Shown: in pieces, positions 53,920 to 63,221 of the stretch
Layout: each line of letters opens with the position of its first letter
Numbering within the stretch: position 1 is the first letter of the stretch
Assembly: GCF_003326675.1 (NCBI RefSeq)
Contig: NZ_JPWF01000004.1
Location: forward strand, 1 to 64,000
From: Thalassospira profundimaris
GTDB lineage: Bacteria > Pseudomonadota > Alphaproteobacteria > Rhodospirillales > Thalassospiraceae
DNA length: 64,000 nt
Direction: 5' to 3'
Translations under genes and position numbers: made by a program
Notes under the pieces: model-generated
What the model saw: the letters and a program-made list of their open reading frames with translations, nothing else
Database searches by the model: none
Told to the model about the DNA's origin: nothing

Positions 53920-54981
53920 CTATTTTCTTGAAATTATTCTGAAACCGCCCGGAAAAGCGCGTTCTTCAAGGCCGTAGGCGGCCAGTAATGCATCATGCGC
54001 GCTTTGCGGTTTGGACAGATCAAAGCTGCCCGATACCGTGATATCGCCCAAACGCGGATCACGCACAAAGGTCAGATCATCCAGAAGCGGTGAAATCCGC
54101 GCCAGCAATTCTTCGACCGGCATATCATCGACAATCCAGCGCCCGCCGCGCCAGGGGGCAACACGATCCGGGGCCACATCGGCGTAATGCACATCGCCAT
54201 CGGCATCCTGCCAGGCCGCACGTCCCGCTGTCAGACGGGCCAGACGGGTTTTGCGATCTTGCAGATCAACCGTGCCTTCGGATACCTCGACACGCGCATA
54301 GCCGCCCCATTTGGACGCACTGAATGCGGTGCCAACAGCAATCGCCGTCATCTGATCAAGCTGAATGCGCAAGGGACGCGATGCGTCCTTGGCGACTTCG
54401 ATGAAAACGCCGCCTTCAAGCACGGTGATATCGCGCGCAGCTTCGCTGTAATGCAGGGCAACGCGTGTGCCCGGCTCCATCCAGATGCGCGAACCGTCTG
54501 ACAGTTCATGCATCTCCGACACCGCGGAAACGTTCGCCGCCGCGACAAGATCGGGGGCCGGTTGCAGCGTGGAGTAACCAAACAATGCCGCCAGCACCAA
54601 GCACGTCACCAGCGCCAGAACCGGGCGTGCGCGACGCTTTGCCGACCGCATTCCGGGCAAACGGCCACCACCGCCTTCAAGTGCGCCAAGCCGTTCAAGA
54701 TCACGACGCACACCTTCAAGATCAACCGGTGCCGGATCGGATTTCACCGGTGCGGCAGAAACCACGACATCCTCGTCCCTGTCAGCTGCGATGATTTCCA
54801 TGCTGCGCCACATCTGGCAGGCCCGGATCAGACGTTCGGGATTGCCCGGATCGGCATCCTGCCAGGCACCAAATGCATCTTCCTCGGACCGGGTCAGGTC
54901 AGACTGATCAAGACGCACCGCCCAGTAATCGGCGATGTCTTCATTGCTTTGGCAGTCTTCGGGATAGCGGAATTCATTCAT
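53920..54981 (-). CDS. FecR-type anti-sigma factor/signal transducer
   Basis: Inner-membrane regulator of 353 residues: an N-terminal cytoplasmic domain (DIADYWAVRLDQSDLTRSEEDAFGAW), one membrane helix near 120-140 (PVLALVTCLVLAALFGYSTL) and the periplasmic FecR domain (HELSDGSRIWMEPGTRVALHY, VLEGGVFIEVAKDASRPLRI, VGTAFSASK). It passes the receptor signal to the sigma factor encoded 75 bases upstream. It is about 30 residues longer than E. coli FecR. Confidence 0.9.
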   Translation of the reverse strand: MNEFRYPEDCQSNEDIADYWAVRLDQSDLTRSEEDAFGAWQDADPGNPERLIRACQMWRSMEIIAADRDEDVVVSAAPVKSDPAPVDLEGVRRDLERLGALEGGGGRLPGMRSAKRRARPVLALVTCLVLAALFGYSTLQPAPDLVAAANVSAVSEMHELSDGSRIWMEPGTRVALHYSEAARDITVLEGGVFIEVAKDASRPLRIQLDQMTAIAVGTAFSASKWGGYARVEVSEGTVDLQDRKTRLARLTAGRAAWQDADGDVHYADVAPDRVAPWRGGRWIVDDMPVEELLARISPLLDDLTFVRDPRLGDITVSGSFDLSKPQSAHDALLAAYGLEERAFPGGFRIISRK

Positions 54982-55056
54982 GGCAAAGGCGTTACCCGGC
55001 TTTTGTCTTTGTGACCTGTTACTTTATTGACGTCCGGGCGCACCATTTGAGGATGT

Positions 55057-55581
55057 CTAGTTTTCATGACGCGCCAGCACCTGTTTGCAATGTCTAAGCG
55101 CCTGACGCAAATGCTTTTCTACCATATTGCGACTAACACCAAGATGTTCGGCGGCCTCGGTCGGACTTAAATGGTCGCGTTTGCACAGCAAAAACACTTC
55201 GCGACACCGGGGTGGCAGGTCATCAATCGCGGTTTTGACAATCGCCAGTCGTTGGCGATCAACGCTGATTTGTTCGGGCGTTACGGTTTGGGCGCCCGCC
55301 CCTTCAAGCTCGCTGATTTCAGACGGATCGGTAAATTCAAGCGGGTTACGGTTATGACGCCTGAGCGCATCAATCGCCAGATTGGTTGCCATGCGCATCA
55401 TATAGGCCGGGGGATTGGCGATCTGGGCCGGATCGACATTGCGATGGCGCAGTTGCACATACAAATCCTGCAATACGTCATAGCTTTCGTCGCGCGTCGG
55501 CAGGTATTTCTGAACCTGACGCAGCAAACGATCATGATATTGCTGATAAATGGAATCCCAGAAACGGTCATTGACCGCCAT
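55057..55581 (-). CDS. FecI-type ECF sigma factor
   Basis: Extracytoplasmic-function sigma factor of 174 residues. Region 2 is YLPTRDESYDVLQDLYVQLRH with AYMMRMATNLAIDALRRHNR; region 4 is IDDLPPRCREVFLLCKRDHLSPTEAAEHLGVSRNMVEKHL. The ATG at 55581 follows AGGTGCG. A near-ideal Fur box 22 bases upstream puts it under iron repression, so the sigma factor is made when iron is low and activated through the receptor and FecR. Confidence 0.92.
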   Translation of the reverse strand: MAVNDRFWDSIYQQYHDRLLRQVQKYLPTRDESYDVLQDLYVQLRHRNVDPAQIANPPAYMMRMATNLAIDALRRHNRNPLEFTDPSEISELEGAGAQTVTPEQISVDRQRLAIVKTAIDDLPPRCREVFLLCKRDHLSPTEAAEHLGVSRNMVEKHLRQALRHCKQVLARHEN

Positions 55582-55603
55582 TTTGACGCACCTGAACCTC
55601 GAT

Positions 55604-55622
55604 AATGATAACCGTTATCATT
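55604..55622. promoter_or_regulatory. Fur box before the sigma factor gene
   Basis: AATGATAACCGTTATCATT is a perfect 9-1-9 palindrome and close to the classical Fur consensus. It lies 22 bases before the FecI-type start codon. Confidence 0.85.
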
Positions 55623-55663
55623 TTCACTTTTGATTATCTTCGATCCGGCACGCCGTCAATGCC

Positions 55664-55693
55664 AAAAGCAAAAAGGCCCGCATTTGCGGACCC
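55664..55693 (-). terminator. Terminator after uronate dehydrogenase
   Basis: On the minus strand a GGTCCGC / GCGGGCC stem (one wobble, AAAT loop) is followed by TTTTTGCTTTT. It lies 27 bases past the stop at 55720. Confidence 0.78.
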
Positions 55694-55719
55694 TTTGCCA
55701 GAAGGAAGACGACGGGAAA

Positions 55720-56514
55720 TCAGTCTTCGAAATGTCCTTTGGCAGCAAAGCCACCACCCTGATAGATCACAGCCGCATCATGACGATCTTCGGGGCCAAA
55801 AGCGGCCTCGATCTCGGCACGGAACTGTTCGGAGCTGTCTTGCGGTTTCCAGCCAAGGAAGTCGGCGTGATCGTTGCTCCACCATTTGGATTTGTTATCC
55901 GACACGCCATAGACCACCAGATTACCGGTCATTGGCGCATCAAAGATCGCCTTCATCAGGGAGATGAAGTCACGCGGGCTCATCCAGGTGGACAGCATCC
56001 GGCGATCCCGCGGCTTTTCAAAGCAGGAACCAATGCGCACCGAAACGGTTTCAACATCAAACTTGTCGTAATAGTAGCTTGCCACCGCCTCGCCATAGCA
56101 TTTGGTCACGCCATACAGGCTGTCGGGGCGCAGTTCGGATTTGTCATCAAGCTTGTCGGTGCGCTTGTGAAAACCGATTGCGTGGTTGGAGCTGGCAAAC
56201 ATGATGCGCCCCACCCCGTTCTGACGGGCCCCTTCATACAGGTTATAGGTGCCTGCAAGGTTGGCCTGAAGAAGGTCGTCAAAGGCCGCCTCGATTGAAA
56301 TACCGCCCAGATGGATGATGCCATCAACATCCTTGGTCAGTTCGATCACAGCCGCACGATCCGAAAGATCACACTGCACGACTTCCTCGTTCGGGCCCGC
56401 CGGGTCCATCGGGGAAATATCGGACAGGCGAATGACATCGGCATAACCCTTAAGCCCTTCGCGACAGATTTTCCCAAGGTTGCCACCGGCACCGGTAATC
56501 AGCAAACGTTTCAT
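55720..56514 (-). CDS. udh: Uronate dehydrogenase
   Basis: NAD-dependent short-chain-type dehydrogenase of 264 residues oxidising D-galacturonate or D-glucuronate to the aldarolactone. ITGAGGNLGK binds NAD; DGIIHLGGISIE, FASSNHAIGFH and the YGVTK catalytic Tyr-Lys (near residue 134) follow. Length and segments such as SPMDPAGPNEE, VQCDL, VRIGSC and MLSTW closely match Agrobacterium Udh as I recall it. It is the last gene after the TRAP transporter, which probably brings in the uronate. Confidence 0.92.
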   Translation of the reverse strand: MKRLLITGAGGNLGKICREGLKGYADVIRLSDISPMDPAGPNEEVVQCDLSDRAAVIELTKDVDGIIHLGGISIEAAFDDLLQANLAGTYNLYEGARQNGVGRIMFASSNHAIGFHKRTDKLDDKSELRPDSLYGVTKCYGEAVASYYYDKFDVETVSVRIGSCFEKPRDRRMLSTWMSPRDFISLMKAIFDAPMTGNLVVYGVSDNKSKWWSNDHADFLGWKPQDSSEQFRAEIEAAFGPEDRHDAAVIYQGGGFAAKGHFED

Positions 56515-56548
56515 CTTTATCCTCTTTGATATGCGTCTTTATCCGCGA

Positions 56549-57838
56549 TCAGTTGGTGCCAAATACAAGATCAGGCAGCGTCAGTGAAATCGCCGGAATA
56601 TAGGTTGTCAGCAAAAGCGCGCTCAAGATTGCCAGATAGAATGGCCAGATCGACTGAACGGCTTTTTCGATTTTCACCCCGCCAATGGCACACCCGACAA
56701 ACAGGCACGAACCGACCGGCGGCGTACACAGGCCAAGGCCCAAATTCATCATCAGCACCATCCCGAACTGGATCGGGTCCATGCCAAACTGCACGGCAAG
56801 CGGCAGGAAGATCGGCGTACAAATCAGGATCAGTGCCGCCATATCCATGATCATGCCTGCCACCAGCAACATCAGGTTAATCAGCAACAGAACCACAATC
56901 GGGTTATCCGTGATGCCGGTAATCGCCCCGGCCAGAGCATCGGGCACCTGATAGAAGGCCAGCATATAGCCATATGCCGATGCACAGCCGACCAGCAACA
57001 TCACAAGCGCCGTGGTTTTGGCCGATTGTTTGACCGCGGCAACAAACCCCGCCCAGCTCAGTTCACGATAGACAAGCCCGGTAATGATCAGGGCATAGGC
57101 CACACCAATCGCACCGGATTCCGTAACCGTGAAGACACCACTTAGAACACCGCCAACAATGATCACAGCGGTAAAGAAGCCCGGAATGGCGCGCACTGCG
57201 GTCTGCCAGACAACGCCCCAACCCGGGAACGGTTCAGCCGGATAGCCATGCTTGATCGCAACAAGCCATGTAGCAAGACCAAGCAACAGGCACATGATGA
57301 TGCCCGGCACCACACCGGCCATGAACAGCTTGGAAATCGAAATGCCCCCGCCTGCGGCCACCGCATACAGGATCATATTATGGCTTGGCGGGATCATGAT
57401 CCCGGCAATCGATGACGTCACCGTGACGTTGACGGCATAATCGGCGCGATAGCCTTCCTTTTTCATCACCGGGATCAGGATCGATCCAAGGGCGGATGTA
57501 TCGGCCACTGCCGATCCGGAAATGCCGCCAAACAGCATGGATGAAAACACGTTCACAATGCCAAGACCGCCACGACGACTTCCGACTAGCGCGGTTGCAA
57601 ATTGCACCAGCCTTGATGCAATCCCGCCATGAAGCATCAGCTCGCCAGCAAAGATAAAGAACGGAATAGCCAAAAGCGAAAAGGCCGAAATCCCCGACCC
57701 GATGCGCTGAAACGCGATCAGGGTCGGCAGGCCTTCGTAGAAGAATGCGCCAAGGGCAGCAATGCCAAGCGCAATGGCAACGGGCATACCGATCACAATA
57801 CCGATGGCAAACACGCCCAGAAGAATGGTCATGCCCAT
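56549..57838 (-). CDS. TRAP transporter large permease (DctM)
   Basis: Twelve-helix TRAP membrane subunit of 429 residues: GMPVAIALGIAALGAF, VNVFSSMLFGGISGSAVADTSALGSILIP, IPPSHNMILYAVAAGG and NLGLGLCTPPVGSCLFVGCAI. The ATG at 57838 immediately follows the stop of the small subunit. Placed between the DctQ gene and uronate dehydrogenase. Confidence 0.93.
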   Translation of the reverse strand: MGMTILLGVFAIGIVIGMPVAIALGIAALGAFFYEGLPTLIAFQRIGSGISAFSLLAIPFFIFAGELMLHGGIASRLVQFATALVGSRRGGLGIVNVFSSMLFGGISGSAVADTSALGSILIPVMKKEGYRADYAVNVTVTSSIAGIMIPPSHNMILYAVAAGGGISISKLFMAGVVPGIIMCLLLGLATWLVAIKHGYPAEPFPGWGVVWQTAVRAIPGFFTAVIIVGGVLSGVFTVTESGAIGVAYALIITGLVYRELSWAGFVAAVKQSAKTTALVMLLVGCASAYGYMLAFYQVPDALAGAITGITDNPIVVLLLINLMLLVAGMIMDMAALILICTPIFLPLAVQFGMDPIQFGMVLMMNLGLGLCTPPVGSCLFVGCAIGGVKIEKAVQSIWPFYLAILSALLLTTYIPAISLTLPDLVFGTN

Positions 57839-58384
57839 TTATTCAACATCCTCGTTCAACAGATCGTCATGATAAATGCGGGCATTTGAAATGGTGTCCC
57901 AGCGCGCGATGATTTTAAGGATATGCACGACGCTGTAAAAAGCGATCCCGGCCCCGCAAACGGCCATCGGCACAGAACGCCAGCCATCGGAAATGTGAAT
58001 GATCGGCATCTGTTTGGCCCAGTTAAACGAAACAAGGTCCATGCCGCCCATCAACATCCAGTATCCGAACCAGGCCATGCCCGCATAGCTGATCGCGGCA
58101 ATCACGGCTGCGATTTTTGGCGGCAAGGCATCGCGGAAGAAGGATACGGCAAGGTGGCTGTTATCGCGCATACCGGCCGCGGCAACAGGAAAGGTAATCA
58201 GAACAATCAGGATCAGAGAGATCTGTTCAACCCAGGTCGGCGTTTCGTTCAGAACATACCGGCCAAAGACCAGCCAGGCGAAACTGGGAATAAGCGCCAC
58301 AAGCGCCAAACCGCCAATCAGGTTCAACAGCCCGGCAATCCCGCCGCCCAGACGGTCGATCAAATTGATAAAACTGGAAAACAT
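57839..58384 (-). CDS. TRAP transporter small permease (DctQ)
   Basis: Four-helix TRAP subunit of 181 residues: LIGGLALVALIPSFAWLVFGRYVLNETPTWVEQ, where RYVLN and W-x-E are family marks, then DNSHLAVSFFRDALP. It is directly joined to DctM without spacing. The importer is sodium- or proton-driven. Confidence 0.9.
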   Translation of the reverse strand: MFSSFINLIDRLGGGIAGLLNLIGGLALVALIPSFAWLVFGRYVLNETPTWVEQISLILIVLITFPVAAAGMRDNSHLAVSFFRDALPPKIAAVIAAISYAGMAWFGYWMLMGGMDLVSFNWAKQMPIIHISDGWRSVPMAVCGAGIAFYSVVHILKIIARWDTISNARIYHDDLLNEDVE

Positions 58385-58448
58385 CTATGCGCCGCCAGAA
58401 TAAGATTAATTCGCACCACGATCAGAAACAGAATATCCACAGACAGAA

Positions 58449-58478
58449 AGAAGGGCGACGATTTCATCGCCGCCCTTT
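58449..58478 (-). terminator. Hairpin between TRAP binding protein and DctQ
   Basis: Twelve-base stem with one mismatch (AAGGGCGACGAT / ATCGCCGCCCTT), then TTCTTTC on the minus strand. It probably reduces read-through from the abundant binding-protein message into the membrane subunits. Confidence 0.65.
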
Positions 58479-58493
58479 CAAACTATTTATGTC

Positions 58494-59486
58494 TTATTTC
58501 TGAGCTTCCTGGATGGCTTTTACAAGATCAGCCAGATCCGGGTTGGATTTCAGGAAGTTGTCATAGACCGGCTGCATTGCATCCTGGAAAGCCTGCTTGT
58601 CGGCAACTTCGTTAACCTCGATGCCAGCAGCAACGACTTTTTCCTTGGATTTCTCTGCACGTGCGGCCCATGCAGCGCGCTGAACCTTAACCGACTCATC
58701 AGCAGCTTCGTGGACGATTTTCTTTTCGTCATCCGACAGGCTGTCATAAAGCGCCTTGTTGATGCACAGGCATTCCGGAAGGATCAGGTGCTGGGTAACA
58801 GAATAGTATTTGGCAGCTTCGAAGTGGCCCGAGCTGTCATAGGACGGATAGTTGTTTTCCGCACCATCGATAACGCCGGTTTTCAGCGACTGGTAAACTT
58901 CACCATAGGCCATCGGGGTTGCGTTGCCACCAAGGGCTGCGACCATCTGAACATAAAGATCGTTGCTCATCACGCGGAACTTAAGGCCTTTGAGGTCTTC
59001 GGGCGTGTTGATCGGGTGCTTGGTGTTATAGAAGGAACGCGCACCGGAATCGTACCAGCCAAGCGGCTGAAGACCAGCCTTGATCAGGCCATCGGCGATC
59101 TGCTGACCTGCCGGGCCGTCCATGACCTTGTGCATGGCATCGACGTTTTTGAAGATGAAGGGCAGCGAAACAACGTTTGCTTCGGGGGCAACTTCACCAA
59201 GCGGGCCGAGGTTGAAAACAGCCCAGTCCAGACCGCCAAGACGAACCTGCTGGATCGCATCAGGCTGGTTGCCCAGAACACCACCGTGATAAACCTTGGC
59301 TTCAAGATCGCCACCGGATTTTTCGTTGATGATCTTGGCGAATTCTTCCATGCCGGTTGAAACCGGATATTCCGGCGGGTGGATGTTCCAGCCGCGCCAT
59401 TCTTTTGCCTGCGCGCCAGCTGCCAGCGCCATCGATACCGCCGCCGCTGCAATCGTCAGCGTGGTGGTTTTAAGAAGATTGTTCAT
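58494..59486 (-). CDS. TRAP transporter solute-binding protein (DctP)
   Basis: Periplasmic binding protein of 330 residues: signal peptide LTIAAAAVSMALAAGAQA, then KEWRGWNIHPPEYPVSTGMEEFAK. The DctP fold marks LKGLKFRVMSNDLYVQMVAALGGNATPMAYGEVYQSLKTGVIDGAENN include the conserved Arg that pairs with a carboxylate ligand. Given Udh and KdgD next door the ligand is probably glucuronate or galacturonate. The ATG at 59486 follows GGGAGGA. Confidence 0.92.
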   Translation of the reverse strand: MNNLLKTTTLTIAAAAVSMALAAGAQAKEWRGWNIHPPEYPVSTGMEEFAKIINEKSGGDLEAKVYHGGVLGNQPDAIQQVRLGGLDWAVFNLGPLGEVAPEANVVSLPFIFKNVDAMHKVMDGPAGQQIADGLIKAGLQPLGWYDSGARSFYNTKHPINTPEDLKGLKFRVMSNDLYVQMVAALGGNATPMAYGEVYQSLKTGVIDGAENNYPSYDSSGHFEAAKYYSVTQHLILPECLCINKALYDSLSDDEKKIVHEAADESVKVQRAAWAARAEKSKEKVVAAGIEVNEVADKQAFQDAMQPVYDNFLKSNPDLADLVKAIQEAQK

Positions 59487-59565
59487 AAGATTTCCTCCCG
59501 AGACATTTTGTCACTTGCGTTAAAGCCTTGTTTTCCCTGATGGGAACTTCTTATTGTCGTATGAT

Positions 59566-59625
59566 CTTACAATTCCGAACTTGTAAGGACAACTGTAAGA
59601 TTACTTAACAACTAGTCTAATAGAC
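59566..59625. promoter_or_regulatory. Dyads upstream of the TRAP operon
   Basis: CTTACAA, 8-base spacer, TTGTAAG at 59566-59587 with a further CTGTAAG at 59593, and the palindrome GTCTA-A-TAGAC at 59615-59625. These are candidate operator or promoter elements for the binding-protein gene starting at 59486. The binding regulator is unknown. Confidence 0.45.
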
Positions 59626-59674
59626 CTTTGTGGTCTTTTGCACACCGGATTGTTTTTATGGTGTCGCAAACGTC

Positions 59675-59702
59675 TATCCCGGCAGAACCACCTGCCGGGA
59701 TA
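59675..59702 (-). terminator. Hairpin after kdgD
   Basis: Perfect 11-base stem TATCCCGGCAG / CTGCCGGGATA with a 6-base loop, 34 bases past the kdgD stop. The T-run on the minus strand is weak, so some read-through to the TRAP genes is possible. Confidence 0.6.
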
Positions 59703-59736
59703 ATAAGGCAGGCCGTATGATCAGGCGCGACCCGGC

Positions 59737-60725
<989 letters not shown>

Positions 60726-60821
60726 TTAATTTGTCAAACACATTACCCAAGCGCTATCAAAGGCGCAGAAAACTGCTCAAAATACTGGCTTTTTCACCCT
60801 TTGACGGGCCTTCGACTTTGG

Positions 60822-60882
60822 TATGATGACTTGATTTTTTGCTGAATTTTTCGAGAATCGACCAGATAGATATGATGACTTG
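60822..60882. promoter_or_regulatory. Two direct copies of TATGATGACTTG
   Basis: Identical 12-base copies at 60822-60833 and 60871-60882, upstream of the plus-strand gene at 60945. They share the TATGATGAC core with the kdgD-proximal dyad, suggesting one regulator for both divergent genes. Confidence 0.55.
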
Positions 60883-60944
60883 GGCATCAAACACGATTAG
60901 GGTCGGGCATTCACTGCTTTGCCCTTACAATCGAGTACCCGGGA

Positions 60945-61709
60945 ATGACTGATATTACCGCCGCCAGCCGCATTCTTGCCGATGCCTTTGTCACCCGTAG
61001 CCGGATTGATCCGCTGCCATCCGATATTGCCCCGACCAATTTTGCCGAGGCCTATGACATTCAGGACGCAACCCTTGCCCTGACTGGTGCCAAGCAGGCC
61101 GGATGGAAGCTTGCAGTTGCCACCCGTGCGGCACAGGAAAAGATTGGCGCAGACGGCCCGCTGGTTGGGCCGCTTCTTGATGGTCGCATCCTGTCAGAAG
61201 GCGCGCAATTGACCACGGATGATCTGAATTTCCCGAATATCGAAGCCGAAATTGCCGTGGTCATGGAAAGCAGCCCGGCCCCGGATGCCACATCAAGCGA
61301 CATCCTTGATCACATCAAATCAATCCACCTGGCGATCGAGATTGCCGACCGTCGCTATCACGAAAAACAGGACCCGGTGCAGACACTGGCCGATCTGAAT
61401 TCGACCGGCTATTTCGTGCTGGGTCAGGAAATTGAAGGCTGGCGCGATCTTGGCTTTATCGGCGGTACTGTCACGACCAAAAGCAATGGCGAAGTCCTTG
61501 CTACCAATGATGATCCCGACGCATGGCCGGAAATCTTTGGCGGGCTGGAATATCTGGTCGGCTTCCTTGCCAAACGTGGCAAAAGCCTGATGCCAGGTGA
61601 TGTCATCACCACCGGCGCCTGCGCCCTTCCGACCATCAGCCCGTTTGGCAAGATCGAAGCAATCTTTGACGGGCTGGGCACTGTGACGGCCGAGATCAAA
61701 AAGGTCTGA
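60945..61709 (+). CDS. FAH/2-keto-4-pentenoate hydratase family protein
   Basis: Protein of 254 residues of the hydratase/decarboxylase (MhpD-like) branch of the fumarylacetoacetase superfamily: TNFAEAYDIQDATLAL, GWKLAVATRAAQEKIG, then the metal Glu pair in NIEAEIAVVM, AIEIADRRY and PGDVITTGACALP. The ATG at 60945 follows CGGGA. It is divergent to kdgD with shared repeat motifs between, so a role in breaking down a keto-deoxy sugar acid is plausible, though aromatic meta-cleavage is the classical role of the family. Confidence 0.82.
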   Translation: MTDITAASRILADAFVTRSRIDPLPSDIAPTNFAEAYDIQDATLALTGAKQAGWKLAVATRAAQEKIGADGPLVGPLLDGRILSEGAQLTTDDLNFPNIEAEIAVVMESSPAPDATSSDILDHIKSIHLAIEIADRRYHEKQDPVQTLADLNSTGYFVLGQEIEGWRDLGFIGGTVTTKSNGEVLATNDDPDAWPEIFGGLEYLVGFLAKRGKSLMPGDVITTGACALPTISPFGKIEAIFDGLGTVTAEIKKV

Positions 61710-61723
61710 TCGAACTCAAAGCA

Positions 61724-61939
61724 TCAAAAAAGCCATGCGGATCGTGTGCCATGCTCACACATCAGCAAGCCACCTGCCGCATCAAGAGCGGTCCCATTAG
61801 CAAAGTGACTCCGGTCGCCGCGCAGTTCGCGAACCTCTCCCGAAAGCTCTGAATAGAGCATCTGAGCGTCGTTGGGGATGTCGCTGGCACCACCTGTAAT
61901 GACGGCAACTTTACCTTCTTCGATGGCGGGATGGGTCAA
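61724..61939 (-). pseudogene. Chimeric gene remnant: SDR start joined to an SMP-30 fragment
   Basis: A 71-codon frame. The first 22 residues (EEGKVAVITGGASDIP) resemble the NAD-binding start of a short-chain dehydrogenase with the glycine motif broken. The rest (ELRGDRSHFANGTALDAAGG, then LLMCEHGTRS) resembles the interior of a gluconolactonase. Neither half is a complete domain. It reads as the scar of a deletion that fused two genes, probably no longer functional. Confidence 0.6.
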
Positions 61940-61961
61940 GGCGATATCCTCTCAGTTCTGT

Positions 61962-61997
61962 ATCAAAGCGGCATCGACCTGAAAGGGTCGATGCCGC
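61962..61997 (-). terminator. Terminator after the aldo/keto reductase gene
   Basis: Twelve-base stem GCGGCATCGACC / GGTCGATGCCGC with a 6-base loop, five bases past the stop at 62003, followed on the minus strand by TTTGATA. Confidence 0.7.
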
Positions 61998-62002
61998 GGC
62001 CA

Positions 62003-63034
62003 TCAAAACGCGGTCGACTCTTTCCAGTAGTCGGTGCCGCCATCAGTGGCGTATTGGTCAATCTCGGCCAGTTCTTCAGATGAGAAGGACAGCCTATCGA
62101 GCGCGCCCAGCGAATTCTCGAGTTGAGCGACTGTTCGTGCCCCGATTAGCGAAGATGTCACCCGAGGATCGCGTAGCGTCCAGGCGATCGCCATCTGCGC
62201 CAATGTCTGTCCCCGACGCTCGGCAATCGCATTGAGCGCACGAATGCGGGCCAAAACATCTTCAGTCAAGGAACCCTTGTCGAGCAATCGCCCCTTCGCA
62301 GCACGCGCGTCGTCAGGAATGCCTTTCAAATATTTCGAAGTCAGCAGCCCCTGCGCCAAAGGAGAGAAGGCAATACAGCCAGTGCCAAGCTCGTCGAGCG
62401 TGCCGAGAAGACCATCTTCGATCCAACGGTTGAACATTGAGTAATTCGGCTGATGAATGAAGAGAGGTACCCTTTCTTCATTCAGAATAGCTGCGGCCTT
62501 GCGGGTCAACTCTGGCGAGTAGCTGGAAATGCCGACATAAAGCGCCTTGCCCTGCCGGTGCAGTTGCGCAAGAGCTCCCATCGTTTCTTCCAGTGGCGTG
62601 GTCGGATCAACGCGGTGCGAATAGAAAATATCGACATAGTCGAGCCCCATCCGTTTGAGCGACTGCTCGCAAGAAGCGATCAGATACTTCCGACTACCGC
62701 CGATCCCGCCATAGGGTCCCGGCCACATGTCCCAGCCCGCCTTGGTCGAAATGATCATTTCATCGCGATAAGGTGCAAAGTCGGACGCCATGATCCGTCC
62801 GAAATTCTCCTCGGCCGAACCATAGGGAGGACCATAATTGTTCGCCAGATCGAAATGGGTCACCCCCAGATCAAAGGCCCGTCGCAGGATCGCACGTCCT
62901 GTCTCGAACACATCGACACCACCAAAGTTTTGCCACAGACCAAGCGAAATCGCCGGCAGGTCGATCCCGCTGCGCCCGCATCGACGGTAACTCATTCTCG
63001 TATTGTAACGATCTGATTGAGCTGTATAAGGCAT
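62003..63034 (-). CDS. Aldo/keto reductase, YghZ/Gpr-like
   Basis: NADPH-dependent reductase of 343 residues. FDLANNYGPPYGSAEENFG carries the catalytic Asp/Tyr, STKAGWDMWPGPYG the Lys, YVDIFYSHR the His; GARTVAQLENSLGAL binds the cofactor phosphate. Similarity is to L-glyceraldehyde-3-phosphate reductase (YghZ). The ATG at 63034 is preceded by GGAGG; an overlapping GTG at 63043 would sit on the ribosome site. Third-position base use looks less biased than in genes left of 61700. Confidence 0.88.
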   Translation of the reverse strand: MPYTAQSDRYNTRMSYRRCGRSGIDLPAISLGLWQNFGGVDVFETGRAILRRAFDLGVTHFDLANNYGPPYGSAEENFGRIMASDFAPYRDEMIISTKAGWDMWPGPYGGIGGSRKYLIASCEQSLKRMGLDYVDIFYSHRVDPTTPLEETMGALAQLHRQGKALYVGISSYSPELTRKAAAILNEERVPLFIHQPNYSMFNRWIEDGLLGTLDELGTGCIAFSPLAQGLLTSKYLKGIPDDARAAKGRLLDKGSLTEDVLARIRALNAIAERRGQTLAQMAIAWTLRDPRVTSSLIGARTVAQLENSLGALDRLSFSSEELAEIDQYATDGGTDYWKESTAF

Positions 63035-63221
63035 TTTAACCACCCTCCAATTCCTAATTGTCCTGCCTGTCTCCTTTCATTCAAAGGAGCCTGGGCAATG
63101 GAGGACTTATATTGCGCGCCGCCCTTCACCGGACAACAGCAAAGGGGCCTCACAACACTCAACGCGCTATTGAGAATTCCTCAACAAAGAAGAACGATGC
63201 TTTCACGCATGGGCATTTTTT

